Below, piece by piece: positions 60,903 through 64,000 of a DNA stretch of 64,000 bases. The notes beneath the pieces were generated by a model. The model was given only the letters and a program-made list of their open reading frames with translations, was not told the origin of the DNA and searched no databases. Position 1 is the first letter of the stretch. The number at the start of each line of letters is the position of its first letter. This DNA comes from Mycolicibacterium crocinum. Lineage in GTDB: Bacteria > Actinomycetota > Actinomycetes > Mycobacteriales > Mycobacteriaceae. A program made the translations under genes and the position numbers. Location of the stretch: contig NZ_CP092362.2 in assembly GCF_022370635.2 (NCBI RefSeq), positions 2,046,001-2,110,000 on the forward strand, read 5' to 3'.

Positions 60903-64000
<3,098 letters not shown>

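Overview
The window is a high-GC actinobacterial chromosome segment, almost certainly from a mycobacterium, most likely a fast-growing Mycolicibacterium-type species. The evidence is an antigen 85 mycolyltransferase, many acyl-CoA dehydrogenases, short-chain dehydrogenases (SDRs) and TetR regulators, frequent GTG/TTG starts, and gene order. From memory of the M. tuberculosis H37Rv map, the conserved genes here (cstA, ligB, fadE22, cyp136, TetR, SDR, dinB2, TetR, FMN reductase, nrdH, nrdI, nrdE, TetR, monooxygenase, nrdF2, DUF3349, adhC, fecB, ctaD, serB2) run in the order Rv3063 down to Rv3042c. Two long blocks interrupt that backbone: about 13.4-22.5 kb and about 33.7-51.5 kb.

Layout. 0-4.4 kb: end of an SDR, two adjacent acyl-CoA dehydrogenases, a secreted antigen 85-like mycolyltransferase and a P-loop kinase. 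4.4-13.4 kb: YbdD/CstA peptide uptake, DNA ligase B, a membrane molybdenum oxidoreductase, an SDR and the fused FadE22. 13.4-22.5 kb (first accessory block): a lipoprotein with a duplicated zinc-peptidase domain, an IS30 element, an epimerase, a MASE1-GAF-PP2C phosphatase, an APH-type kinase, a divergent thioredoxin/rhodanese sulfur locus with two CsoR/CstR-type operators, and a stand-alone LeuA regulatory domain behind a leader peptide and hairpin. 22.5-30.1 kb: CYP136, its TetR and SDR, DinB2, a TetR/FMN-reductase pair around a perfect 20-bp palindrome, a frameshifted MerR regulator, and an NTF2-like/SDR pair. 30.1-33.6 kb: nrdHIE behind tandem NrdR boxes.

33.7-51.5 kb (second accessory block): small metabolic genes, a TetR-controlled pair of SDRs, then the most interesting locus. 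A TIR-STAND-WD40 protein of about 1400 residues is followed 16 bp later by a patatin-like phospholipase. An IS1380 element comes next, then a convergent membrane protein with a RyR domain. This looks like an anti-phage or cell-suicide module: sensing by the WD40 propellers or the RyR protein, killing by NAD+ cleavage (TIR) and membrane lipid hydrolysis (patatin). That function is inferred.

51.5-64 kb: a TetR and Baeyer-Villiger-type monooxygenase sharing a palindromic operator, nrdF2 with its own NrdR boxes (so both ribonucleotide reductase transcription units look co-regulated), an orphan YrbE/MlaE permease, a hydrolase, DUF3349, AdhC, a YciI protein, a secreted YVTN beta-propeller, the FecB lipoprotein, cytochrome oxidase subunit I (CtaD) and the start of SerB2. 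No tRNA, rRNA or CRISPR array was recognised.
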